Shown here one piece after another: positions 11,001-24,400 of a stretch of DNA of 64,000 bases; the first letter of the stretch is position 1; every line of letters starts with the position of its first letter. Location: the NCBI GenBank assembly GCA_000231825.2, contig JH720315.1:650549-714548 (forward strand), in the 5' to 3' direction. The DNA is from Tetrahymena elliotti 4EA. Lineage: Eukaryota; Ciliophora; Oligohymenophorea; Hymenostomatida; Tetrahymenidae. The notes beneath the pieces were generated by a model. It was not told the origin of the DNA and made no database searches. It saw nothing but the letters and a program-made list of their open reading frames with translations. Made by a program: the position numbers and the translations under genes.

Positions 11001-14000
11001 AACTATTTAACTATCTTATATTTTAAAGGTTAACGAGAATAATATACTTTCTTTTTCAACATTAAATCAGAAGAGTAAATAAATTGTTATAGAATATATC
11101 TAAAACAAATATCCTCCAATTTACAGGTATTGAAATTTATTTTTGTTTTATTAAACATGGCTTAAAAATCAAAATTTTATTAAAGATAAATTATTCACAT
11201 GAAAAATTTTATTTTTTAGATAATAATCACATCATTCTTTACTTTTTTCTTTAATTGATCGCTTTTAAAAATAAAATATTTTCTAAGATAAATTTGTTTT
11301 TTTGACAAAAGGTATTAGAATATCATAGTGACTTACTCATTTTATACATAAATTTGTGATAAATCTGGAGAAGCAGTATCTTATGAGCCTTTAGATATTT
11401 AAATTATTTCAGGAGCACTACCATAACTTAATTAAAATAACAGTGGATTCAAAGAAGAACAAATATAATTAAATATCCAACCATATTCTATACCTTTAAG
11501 TACTACACTAGATATTTAGGTAAATTATGATTAAAAAAACACAAATAAATATAAATAATTCATTAAAATAGGTTTAGGCTAATTTGAATAGTAATAATTC
11601 TATTAAGTCTATTCAAAGTCTCTCAATAACTCCTAAGTTAACTGATCTACATATTAAAATTGCTGGAGGGTCAGATAGATTAGTTAGCTATAAAGCTATT
11701 AACGCTCTTGTAGGAGAAGCAATAGACTATGAAATTGAAGATCAAATTTAACCTTAAGGAATTTAATTAAGTTGGAAATGCTTAAACGTTGCTTCTAGTG
11801 ATATTTAATGCTATGACTATTTAAATTAGCCTTACATTCCTCCTTAAAATATTTTAAATTTAACTATACCATCAGGAACATTTAATCCTTACTAAAGTCT
11901 TAAATTTACTTTATATGGATAGAAAGATTCAAGAAAATCTAATTCAACAATGATGTTAATTTTTACAGAAATTGATATACCACCTTTATATGTCAAGTTT
12001 GATGATCCAAATTAAATTTATTAAGTTAATATCAATGATAATATATTAGCGACACTCATATATGATTCAAATGTATCATCTAACATTCTTACTTATGCAG
12101 GAGCTATACTTTATAACAACAATGTTGTTGGAGTCATAAAATTTGATTATTTTAAAGTAAAACTTAGAATTTGGGATTACTATTCTTAAATAAATGGTAA
12201 TAATCCTATAGTCTAAGTTAGATTTACAGTTTATAACCCAGCAAATATTATGCCTAGTTTATGTATTATAAATTTTAATATAAATATACCTCCTTAAAAT
12301 TGTATTTTAAATGTTAGCCCTTCAAGTGGAAAAGCGCTTTAAACATAATTTACTATTTAATTTACTGGATGTGAAACTAAGAACAGCCCTCTTACATTCT
12401 AATTTTTTTACTACAATGAATTAAATGATTAATTGCTAGAAATCTAAAACCCCCAAAATATTTTAAGAAGGTAGATTTAAGATCAAAGTATTTCTCCTCA
12501 AATAACAACAATTTTTCCATCAGGAAATATAGTAATAATCGGCTAGTCTATGGATGCCTTTTTAGCTGTTAAAAACTCTACATTTTAATTAAATATTATT
12601 CCTTACTAATAAAATGACTAATCTTTATTAAATCTTGTTTCATAAGCGATTTAATAAAGTAGTAGCACAAGTGCAAGAAATGCGATTTTAAATTTATGTA
12701 TAATAGCTGAAGAGTTATCCAAGAATACCACTCTTTATAACCTGCCATCAATGAATCAAGCAAAAATAAATTTAATTTAAGCAATTATTAGCTATACAAA
12801 CCAACTACCTAATTCATCATTTCTATCTACTTTCTCTAACAAAGTGATTGCACAACTTTAACAAACCATAGTTGCTTAAAATCAATAAAGTTCAAGTGTC
12901 TTAAACTAAGTTAGTCTTATTTTATCAAATTAGGAACAATTAATAAAAAATACAAATAATAGGCTTATGAATAATAATGACATTGTTCTTTAAAATTTAG
13001 TAGATTCATTTAAAATTGTAAATTCAACAACTTATAATGTTGATGTTAACAGTAATTCTTTACAATCTTAAATGGACATTTCGGACAAGATAGGAAATTT
13101 ACTAAATAATATAAGTCTTCCTAACGAAGATTAATTCTAACTGAAAGGCAATCTAATTTCTTTAGATTCCTAGTAAATTACATCGAAAAATCTATAAAAT
13201 TATTTTTATGATTAAAGTTAGGTAGCATCGAATGACTCTAACATTTATAATGTAGTGATCACAAATTATACTAAAAACCCATTTAATAAGACTAGTAGCT
13301 TCTAAAATTATATAAATCTATTAAAAAATGTTACACCTGATATATAAGTATCAAATTATCCAGTTATTAAACCCTTAATTTAGGATGTAATAGGTAACAG
13401 CAATTTGAATTAAAATAAGCAAGTATAAATCTAATTCCCTAATATAGTACAACTTAAACAAAATTTAACATGCATTCAATAATAGCAGCCAACATGGTCA
13501 TCTAAAAATTGCATTATAGTGAAGTCTCTATCTCTTAATGGCTATAATTGTATATGCTAAGATTTAAAACCTACAACTATTATTGAAGATGTTGAAAATA
13601 TTCTGAATAATAAAAATTTATAGACAGCTTTTGGAACCTAAGGATTTGAAAATATTACAAGCTTTAGTAATTTTTATGAGTTTGCTGTATTTTGGATTCT
13701 TAGCTCAGTAACTTTAATATAGATTGGCCTATGTTGGTATGGCAAAAACATAGATGGAAAGTAAATGAACAGTAAGTATAAATCGTAAGCAACTGTAGTT
13801 CCAATTTCTTAACAAGATGTTATTTATTTTGACAAATAACTAAAATAATAAGAATAATAAGCAAACGAAAACCTCTAATAATCACCTCAGCAGCTTATAA
13901 ACTTATAAACAATAGAATAAGAAGATTAAATTGTAGAAAATCCTAACATAAATCAAAATTAAAATGATTAAGATAAAATGTTCAATCAAATCACAAATTG

Positions 14001-14871
14001 GAACATCAATTAGGATTATAATGTAAATTAAGAGTAAAAGAAAGAAATCACTCTATTTCCTTAGACCAATAGAAATATTTTAAATGTTTAAACAAATTAT
14101 GATAATCATAGTATTTAGAGTATACAAATAACAAAAACTTTAAGATCCCCAAATTATTAAGAAAAACAATATGCAAAGGCATGTGAAAGTCTATAAGAAA
14201 AGCATGCCAAAGATAGCTCTATTGATTAAAATGTAATAAATACAAATAGAAAAAATAAAAATAAAGATGAAGAATAAGAATAAGAACAAGATAACATAAA
14301 TGAAAGTGAAGATAATCAAAATTATGAAAAGCTACTTCAATAGTCTATTTTTAAGAAAATTTTAGTATTTCATAATTTTACAAATATATTTTTTGTTTAT
14401 AGCTAATTACTTTCTAGGCCATTTAGATTTACTATATATTACCTAAGAGTCATACATTCTTTAAGTATTTCAACTATATTCGATTAACAATATTATGAAA
14501 TAGAAATGATAATAATATCAATTATTAATGCAATAATAATAACAGTTAGTGTTGTTATTGTAGAAGTTTTATATAAATTTAGGAAAATTGGCAAAGTTAT
14601 TGCTTCTATACTGATGCTTGGATTATTAGGTTTATATTATTATATAATATTAGCAGTTATGAGTGGCTAATCAAATGACTACTCAAATAAGTAAATAATG
14701 TCTTTCTTAGTGATCTTTGGGTTTGATTTTATAGTTGTTTCTACTCTATTGGCTTTATTGAATGTGCTTATATTATAACTAAATGCTAAAAAATTAAATA
14801 ATTCATTAGTTAAAAAACTTTTTAATCTACTAAAGATTTAAGAAATTTTACAGAATTTATTTTTGGTTTGA
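8093..14871 (+). CDS. Large surface protein: furin-like Cys-rich repeats, REJ/GAIN-like region, GPS-like motif, C-terminal membrane spans
   Basis: Six exons (8093-8240, 8297-8799, 8942-10571, 10625-11126, 11312-11519, 11572-14871) give about 2,096 residues. All introns are GT...AG and every junction keeps frame. Residues ~17-33 form a signal peptide (ILDLILLLMFSFLGVIAQ). Residues ~218-680 are repeated Cys-rich modules of CPNNYYLNINQCSQCDQSC and CxxCxNGYYPLY type, as in furin-like/growth-factor-receptor repeats. Residues ~690-1620 are a long Asn/Ser-rich ectodomain resembling the REJ/GAIN part of polycystin-1-like proteins. A GPS-like motif (Cys...Trp...Cys...CysIleCys) lies near residue 1631. 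A span follows near 1701 (FAVFWILSSVTLIQIGLCWY), then a Gln/Asn-rich loop and further spans at ~1950-2075. In this family GPS motifs mark autoproteolysis, but cleavage here is inference. It is probably a plasma-membrane or ciliary-surface sensor or adhesion protein. It converges with the minus-strand gene ending at 15415. Confidence 0.85.
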
Positions 14872-15414
14872 TTCAGTCAAAAACTTTAAAACGTCTTTTG
14901 TTAAAAATCAATCTAATTTATCTTTATAAATTGTTCATCTATTTTTTTTAGTATTTTCACTTATATAAAGAAACAATTAAAAAATAAATTAGTGTGCTGT
15001 TAATAACACTTTTATTCTAATATCTTCCTATTTTTATTTTTAATTGTAAGTAAATATATCTTTTTTACAAGTTGGAAACCAATTTATTTATTGTTTAAAA
15101 ATAAAAAGAGATCGTAGGATATTATTTAGGTACATGTTTTTTAGTCTTAAAAAAAATTGATTTGTATTATCATAAAAAATAAAAAAATCATTAGAAAGAT
15201 ATTTTAAAGGTGTTTGCATTGACTGACACATAAAGAAGGTATCTTAAATTTTATAAAATTATAATGAAAATGTTTAAAGTATTTGATAAAAAGCATTTAA
15301 ACTCATCTTTTTAAATTTTTAAATACAATTTTTTACATGAAATTGAAAATTTTTATGAAACAAAACAGTTAAATAAAATTATTTTTTTAAATTTGAATAA
15401 AATTTGTATTGAAA
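14872..15414. other. Convergent intergenic spacer
   Basis: Separates the TGA of the plus-strand surface protein from the TGA of the minus-strand giant gene. A/T-rich; presumably holds both 3' ends. No terminator-like structure stands out. Confidence 0.5.
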
Positions 15415-18400
15415 TCAATTGGATATGTTTGCAGTATTTGATGAGATACGTTTAGGTTCACCTGATTAATTTGATAAATCTAAAACTTGCTTAGACTTAA
15501 TTGAAAAAGCTTTAAAAATTAAATAATTCTTAGCAATTAATTTTTCTTGCCTTTCTTTATAATATTTACTAAATACATCTTTAGGTTTATTTAAAAGTAT
15601 TTGTTATACTAATCTCCATAATTTTTAAGGACTTTTATAATTTTTATTATTTTTTTTTAATGATTATTTAGCGATCAGTTAAATGTTATTTTAAGACATT
15701 TTATGAACCAATAAAATTAGAATGGATATATTGATGAAGCAGATAAATGTTAATGACTCATTTTGATAGCTATTCTAGCTTAAATAGCTCATCAATCCAA
15801 AGCATACTGAAAGTCCAAAACAAATTATTACTTCTATATAATTTAATTCAATCCTCTTATATGGTAAAACTATTAGATTAAAAAATTATTATTAAAAATT
15901 ATATTTTTAAAAAATATTTTACAGTATAAAATTGAAGTTGCGTAGCACAAACAGATTGAGCAGCAAATAGCATCTCTTAAAATTTATTACTAAAAATAAA
16001 TCCCTTCAATTAAATACAGAGATATTTTATAAAAAGATGAAATTATTTCCCACCAGTAAAATTTATAATCTTGATACATAAATTTAAGGAAAAGAGGAGC
16101 TCTTTCATTTTCAAGAAAATGTTTTCTTCTACTTAGAAAGTAATTTAATGCCAGTAAGAATAAAAACTAAAAGCAAATAAGTGAGATAGATATAGCAAAG
16201 CCAATTAATTTGGTATCCAAAGGAACACTTGGAAAGTCTTTCATATATTTCAATCCTTTGATAGAAATATAGCTAACAACTCCAATAAATAATCTAACCA
16301 AGTATGGCATATTATTTAAATAAATGAAGAAACATGTTGCAACAATAGTATTTTTATGTGCTTTGAGGTAGAACTAGTTGAATAAATAAATGCAAATAAA
16401 AAAGAACATAAGAGCTAAAAGAGATATAAATATCCTTGAGTGTTAATAAGGTATATTCTAAGAATCAAATTACTAGCTAAGAGGGCAATCTAACAGTTTT
16501 AGTATATTATTAGGTATATTAAATAATTCATGAACTGTTTGCTAAAGGAAAATAGGTAATTAATAAATGAATGGATTTATCATACTCAAAACTGCAAAAT
16601 AATTTATTGATATCTTTAGAATATTTAATGTTTAATTGTTATAAAAAAGGTTCACTTTCAAAAGATAAAAAATCTTTCTTAACTTTTCAACTTGAATTTA
16701 TTTATTCAATATATTCATTATCAATCCATAAAATAAACCATTCAAACATAAAACTATAAAGCTTTAGAAATTCCTAAATTTCCCACATCTATTATTAAAT
16801 AAAAAAATTTGTAAATTAAAAATAAAAAATATCATATATAGGATTAATTATTTATTCTCAAAATACTTTTTTAAAGCTATTTAATGCCTAGTATTAACGA
16901 GAAACTTAACGAATTTATATTTTCTATTATTTCTATCTTAAGCTTTAATATGACTGATAAATATACATACTTTAATAATTTTTTAAAGGATCAATCTGAT
17001 AAATAATTTTTTACACTTGACATGTATAAGGTGTTATCTGCTGATATCTACTTTCCCAGTAAATTCCTTGAAGATCACAGTCCAGGCAATGTGCTCCTAT
17101 ATTACCTTTTTATAAATTAATTATTGATTTTTTACTATTTGGAATTATTTTTCTTACCTTCTGAGCAATATCTATTAGTTGAATTTTTTAGTTTTTGAGA
17201 TACTTATTTGCCAATATCTCCTACACAATTTTGTGGTAAATAACATTCATAGTATTCATAGCTCATTAAAGAATATCTCCAATAGCCACTAGGTAAAAAC
17301 ATTTATGAGTCCAAGCAGACAAAAGGGCATTTACTACAACTTTACCCATCTTCTAAGTTAAATGTTCCTGTAGGGCATTTATAACACATATCTTTTTTCT
17401 TTGTTTCTTAAACCAGAGTAGTTCCAGTTGGGCATAATTATCTAAATTAAAATAAGAATTCAAAAGAAATATTCTAAGACACATCAATAAGGTTTCCCTA
17501 GAGATCATAGCTTGGGATGTAGTTAAATTCAGAGGTAATCTTAATTTTTAGCTATGATCCCAATCTACCATAAACAAATAGTGTATTAGTTAGATTGAAC
17601 AACCCATTGCTTTATTTGATTAATGATGGAAAAATATAAAAATCTTTCTCTTCAAAATCAAAATTAAGAACAATGTCATTTTTTAATTAAGAAATTGGCT
17701 GATTTTCTGCATTCATCAATTAAATTTAAAGATCATCCTTTTTTATTATTAAATAATTATTGAATGAAACTGTTAAATTTTATATTTTTATTATTAAATT
17801 TTACCAAAACTAGTCCGCTAAGAAAGTTTTAAAATACGATTTAGCTGTTGTACTGTTTGCTATTAACAATTCCAACAAAACTTACAGAAGATTAAGAGAG
17901 TTAATTGCCATAAAGTTTAGCAAAATTGTTATTTAAGGTATTTAAGAACATTCTTTAAATTGGTAGATTTTGCATTTAAAAGAAGACACTTCCAATAAGA
18001 GCTTAGTTATTATCAAAGCTTGAAAACATTAAATTGATATCCTTAAATTTTTAGTTCAAACTATTGTCTGAGGCTATAGCTCCTCCATACATTAATGCTT
18101 TATTTTGTGAGAATTTCAAGTTAGACAAATAAATTAAAGCATTTTATATGTAAATAGATCCTCCACTCTGCAAGGCTGTGTTACTAACAAAGGTACTATT
18201 TAGTATTGTATGGTTAGCTTAACTTAATTAAACTAGGTAATCATTTATTTCATTTAAAATTAAATTTCTTTTTGAAGATGTTTAACTTGACATTTACAGG
18301 TAAAGAGACCCTCCATTTAAAGCTGTATTTTCTTTAAAGGTGCTTTAGTGGATAAAAAGGTGATTTGCATCTATAAAAATATTGCCTAACTCACATAAAG

Positions 18401-21400
18401 AGCAATTATTGTTTTAGAATTATAACTGTTTTATTATAGTTGAGTTTGAATTTATTTACATTAAGCTATTTATTTAGGCATTTTGAGGATATTAGTAAAG
18501 ATTAATTAATTTATTACCATCAAATTTATCCCACTAAATAATAACTTTTTAAGAATCTTAAATGCTAATTAAATTATTATAAAATTATATTTAGTTATAT
18601 TAATTTTCATCCAGAGTAAGCTGATTGATTTATTTTAAATTCATAATTGCTTGAAAAGAAAGTTTAGCTAAATTAGAATCAGTTATTGATACATTTATTG
18701 ATTAGCTAGAGAAAAAAACACACGAAATAAAATCAACACTGTAATAATTTTAAAAGCTAAATAATGAAGCATCTGAATTTATTATCATATCTTGTGAAAA
18801 ATAAGGTAGCATATCTGAAGAAAGTCTAACAAAATCATCTGTAATTTAAATTTGATTTGCATTCATAATAATTTAACTGCTTTATTTAGACTAGAAAGAA
18901 TAGATATTGCTTCCAAGAAGTGATAAATTATCTATAAAAATATTATATTCACCAACTAAAAAATATTTAAATAGAGAGTTGGAAATATAAATAGAACCTC
19001 CTTGATAAAGCGACAGGTTATTTTAGAATGTTGAATTTACAAAAAAAGCCTCAATAGCACTTTAGCTTAATTAAATATCAATAAATACTGCTCCTCCAAA
19101 GCACTCTTTTTTATTTTTCTAACTAAAGCTCCAGTTATCTATTAATTAAGATTACTCTATGTGGAGCTTACCATATTATTTGCTTTAAAAGTATATAGCT
19201 CCTCCTTGTAATGCTAATCCTCCTTAAAACTGAGAGTTAAATATGAAAGCTTACTGAGCCACAAGATTTATAATTCCACCTTTTAAAGTTGAATCATCAA
19301 ATGTAAGTTTATTTTTTTAAGTTTCTAACAAAGTAAAAGAAGAATTAATAATATTTATTTGATTGCAATTAATATTAAAGATATTATGAGAAGGATGACT
19401 ATAGTATGTCAAGGCAGAGCTATTTTCTATTTATAGAATACCTATTTACATTTATATCAGCATTATAGTCGACAAATATAATTATGTTAGTTAGTATTCC
19501 TATTTTAGTAATAAAAAGATAAAATTAATTTTTAATTAATTTGGATTTAAATAATCAAATTTAGTTTGATCTAATTTATTTTCCTTTTTAGCAATAAAAA
19601 GATAAAATTATACTATTGATAAATTAGGAATTAAAATTCAATTAAATTCATAGAAAACCTCAAAAAATCAATAAAATAGATTAAACAAAATTATGAGAAT
19701 AATACAAATTTTTAATTTAAAAAGAATTAAAAATAATTATTTTTTATTTTTTTTTTTGAGAATAAATTTCAAAAAATTTTTAAAAATTTAATTATTCTAA
19801 TAGATGGTTAATTTAGTTATGGTACCTTCAGACTTTATCTTAATTTTTTGAATATGTCTTTACTTTGAAAAAAAATGTTTTAAAATGAAATATAAATATA
19901 TTACCTCTTCTTTTTTAAATTTTCTGTAAACATTAGTGGCTTGAAAATTACTGATAAGAACATTTCCATCAATTTTTTACTAAATCCAAACTATAGTTTG
20001 GACAGGGACTTCAAAGCTTAAAGGTAAAAATCTTTTAAGTTCGATTTCATAAAATATAAAATCAATTAATTTAATTTAGAACTAGTCTCTACTACTCAAG
20101 TGTATTTAATTTATGACTTGGGTTACAATGATAAGCTATGAGTACACTATCAATTACTTTAGTTTTACACTTTAAATTATGCAAGTAGAGTTAACTCCTT
20201 AAAAATTAAATAAGTTAAAGGTTGAAGATTTTTTTGATTAGAATCCAATATTTATGATATTAATGTCAATGCTTTATAGGTTAATAGCATTTATAAATTG
20301 AAAAACGCTATCTTCTTAAATAGTTAAATTTTTTAATTTGATTTATTCTATAGATTGAAATAAAAAATATCTTATGTTTTGATCAGAGTTATCTTATGTC
20401 TAATAAGTATTGTTTAGCATTGAAAAATCTTATATGTTTATTATTGCATTTTCAATTTTGTTTAACTCAAAAATTAAAGTTAACTTTGAGTTTATATTAT
20501 TTGAATTTAGCTAAAACTATGTAAAACTAAATCCATTTTAATCAGGACTTTAAGATATAGCTGACAACTCAAATAGTTTTGTATTAAATAACTTATTTTC
20601 TATGAAAATAAATTGTAAAGCTTATACTTAGTCTAAATAAAATAAACTAGACTATTAGGTTTAAGAATTATTATCAGATACTATATTATTATTAGTCATT
20701 TGTATTTTTTAAAAAGTTGTTAACTAAAAATTTTGAGCAAAAATTACTACTGAGTTATTATAAATGCTAGATTAAATCATGGTAAAGCTAATAAAATTTA
20801 AATTTGAAGGATATGACTAATCCTGAAGTTAAGCATAGATTAATGTTGATTGCTATTAAAATATGCTTTTGCTAATATAAAAATTTTGTATATTTAGCTC
20901 TCCCAAGAATTAGAAACTCAAAAATCTACTCTTAATTAAAGTACAATTTTCCATAAGAATGTTAGATACTTCAAATGTTTGTGGAGTTGTTATCTATTTA
21001 AATTTCAGGTCAACTAAATCTTTGCCTGAAATAGTAATATTTGTAAAAGAAATATTATTCATTAGTAAAGTTCCATTTAAGTATTAAAAGCTTAAAAATA
21101 ATAAGTTAGGTTATTATGTTTTAGAGGTAAAAGTAACATTTTAAAAATAAATATTGCTGATTGAAGTATTTGTAGACTAGAAGCCAAACATTCCTGTAGA
21201 GTATATAGGAATAAAATTAATATTTTATATCTATATAAAGCTAAACCCTGAAATAAATGCAACATCTCTTTAATAAACTGTAAAGCTTGTTTTTGAATCT
21301 TAAGTTTAGTTTGCCCTTATGGTGAGTGTCATATACTCAAGTGAATTAATTATATTCTTTATATGACCTTAAAGGTTTAAAGGTACATTTTCAACACATA

Positions 21401-24400
21401 CGTCACTCCCACTTGGATCAACATATTCAATAACTAATTCTAATTCTCTAAGTTGCAACTCATTGTAAAAGACATATGCTCTATTGAGATCTAACTCATT
21501 AAGAATAAGTGAATCTATATTAATTTAAGAAATTTTAAACATATTATACGGGTCATCTATTGTCCCTGACCCTAAAGTTTAATTATATGAGCCACAGTAG
21601 ACATAAACATGAGATATTTTTTTAAAGTAGCATCCATTATCATTCTAAAGACAAAGCTAACATTTCATTCTTTTTTTATCATATCTTACCTCATACCTTT
21701 CAAGTTCTTTATATTCACTCACTATTTTTTATTTACAAGAATAGCATTTCATGTCATAAATATCAAATGCTCCATTTGAAAAGTAATTTGTCTTATCCTC
21801 ACATGTCTCACATCTACATTTAAATAATTTAAAATTAAGATAAAATAACTTTTAATTTTTTATTTGAATAAAATATTTATTTAATCTAAACAAATCTTCT
21901 AAGATGGGTTTTAAAAATTATATTGAAATATTGGATAATTTTTTTTGAAGATAATTAATTGAAAAATAATTTTAGTTAAAATAAAATTTTTATTTTTTTC
22001 TAACCCACCAATCAAAAATTGATCCAAAAAAGAAATTATTTTTTTATAGAAATTACAGCATTGGACACAATTTACAGTTCTATTAAGTTTGCTCTAAGCT
22101 AATCATCAAATTAAACTGATCTAAATATACGGAGTTGTAGTACATTTAAGCAATATACATTTAAATTGTTTAGATCTAGTTGAATAAAAGATTGTAATTG
22201 CATTATACACAGAGTGGCTTATCTTAATAAAGTATGCATTATTGACAATAATCTCCACATACAGGTAAATCACATGAAATTTAAGTACTACTTAACCTTC
22301 TGCCACTGTCACAGACAGAGCAGAGCATCTAAATTTTGAAAAGTTCTTTATATTGAATTCTCTCATCTAGTGATAACATAAAAAGCATTTATCTTTCATA
22401 AATAAAGATATTTGTAAAATTGACCCTTTATTGCTACTAATAAATGCCTATTTCATAGCAATTAAGACATCCTACAGGACAAGGAATACACCCATTTATA
22501 CTTGGGATATATCCTTATTTACACTCAAAACATTAAAATAATAATCCGTCTTGATAATGCTAGAGCTCATAACAATTTAAACAATTCTGCATCTATTTAT
22601 CGAAATTATCTGTAAGAATGAAAACTGAATTGATTAAATAAATACCAAATTGTAGCAATATCTGTTAATATCACAAGAAAATGAACCAGGTTAACTAATG
22701 ACTAAAGGATAACTGTATAGGCAGGTATTGTATTCATAATCAGCTCCTCCTAAAGTTATATTTGTCTTTTAAAAATAACTTTGGCAGATGACGGAAGTGT
22801 TATTTAAAAATATGTCATTACCAAATTCAATACAAACTCTTAATTAAGGAGATAAGCAAGTATTTGAATCACAATAATTGCAATTAAAAACAGTCCCTTC
22901 TCCGGGTTAGTAAAAATAATTCAAGTAAGTTTTTGTACTCTTTAAATTGCCTGAAGAAATTATATCATAGTCATAGCAACTTGGCGAATTATCTAGTCTA
23001 ATTGACCAGCAATCAAACCCTTTTTCAAAATGAATGAATGAATGAATTATTTAATTATTATCATTTTATAAACCAAATTTACTATTAGCAGCACGCTTAT
23101 ACCCTGGTGCACATCTCATGCAATAAGATATTAAATTTAGTGGATCATAAATTCCAAAATTATAATATTTACTGTTCACAATTTTTCCTTCAATTGTTAC
23201 TTTAATTTTCAAATAGAATATTAATAAATCTAATAAGTATTGGAATATTTATTTTTGTTTTAATTTAGATGAAGCAAAAAAAATCTTTCTAATTTTTATT
23301 AAGACAAAGTTGTCTTGATTTTTAGAAATTATTTCTATGAATTTTAAAGATTTTTAGAATTATTTCTATGAATTTTAAAGATTTTTAGAATTATCACAAT
23401 TATGCTTTAAAAAATTAAAATGAGAATAAAATGAAAGTACTATAGACACATTCTTAGCATTGAACTCCACAAGAAATACAAGATTAGAAATCATAGTTAA
23501 TCAAAAATCCTGATTAGCATTATCTACAGGTAAACATGGCATTATTCATGTTAAAAGCACCTTAAAGATATTATTCATAGGTTAAGTCATCAAAGTTAAA
23601 AAATTAATTTGCTACTAATTAGCTCATTCCACATTCTAGGCATTAAGGAGGGCAAGGGTAGCAATCATAAAATGTTGTTACATAATAAAGATACTTACAT
23701 TTTAGGCATCTACTCACTCCTGATTAATCTTAAATACATCTTACACAATTTATTGAACCTATTTTTGTAATAAACTATTTATTAATTTTTATCATCAACA
23801 ATATTTTATTTCTATGATATTATTACATGAAGGAGATTATTATTATGAAGATAAATATAATTAAGAGAGAGGAGTCTTTAGCTATTGAGAGTAAGGTAAA
23901 ACTTATGTAGGACCCATTTAAATCTGATAATAGGTAGTCGAACTGAAATGAGTGTCAAATTTATTTAAACCAGCAAAATTTATAACCATTTAAGTACAAA
24001 TCTTATTGAAAGAAGTCTTATTAGACCTAAAAAATAATTTAAAATTCAATTAGAGGTCTAAAAATTTTAAATAATTTACCATTCATTAATTTCTAAATTA
24101 CACTCTGCACATGCATAAGGGATTGATTTGACCAGGCTGTAAAGCTCAGAGTTAGTAGGTACATTTAGAACTTATTATTCTTGATCGCATTTGACACAAA
24201 TTTACTTTTAATTAGCTTGATCTTTAAATAGAAAGTAGCCCTCTATACATTAAGTGCAAGTGTCTTGGTTTGTGCATTTCCTACATCTATTTACATAGAT
24301 TTTCATTTTATTAAAAAGAGTAAAAAATAATATAAATTCATCATAAACTTAATTTGTTCAGTCAATTTTGTCATTCTAAGAATTTAAAATAGAACCATTT

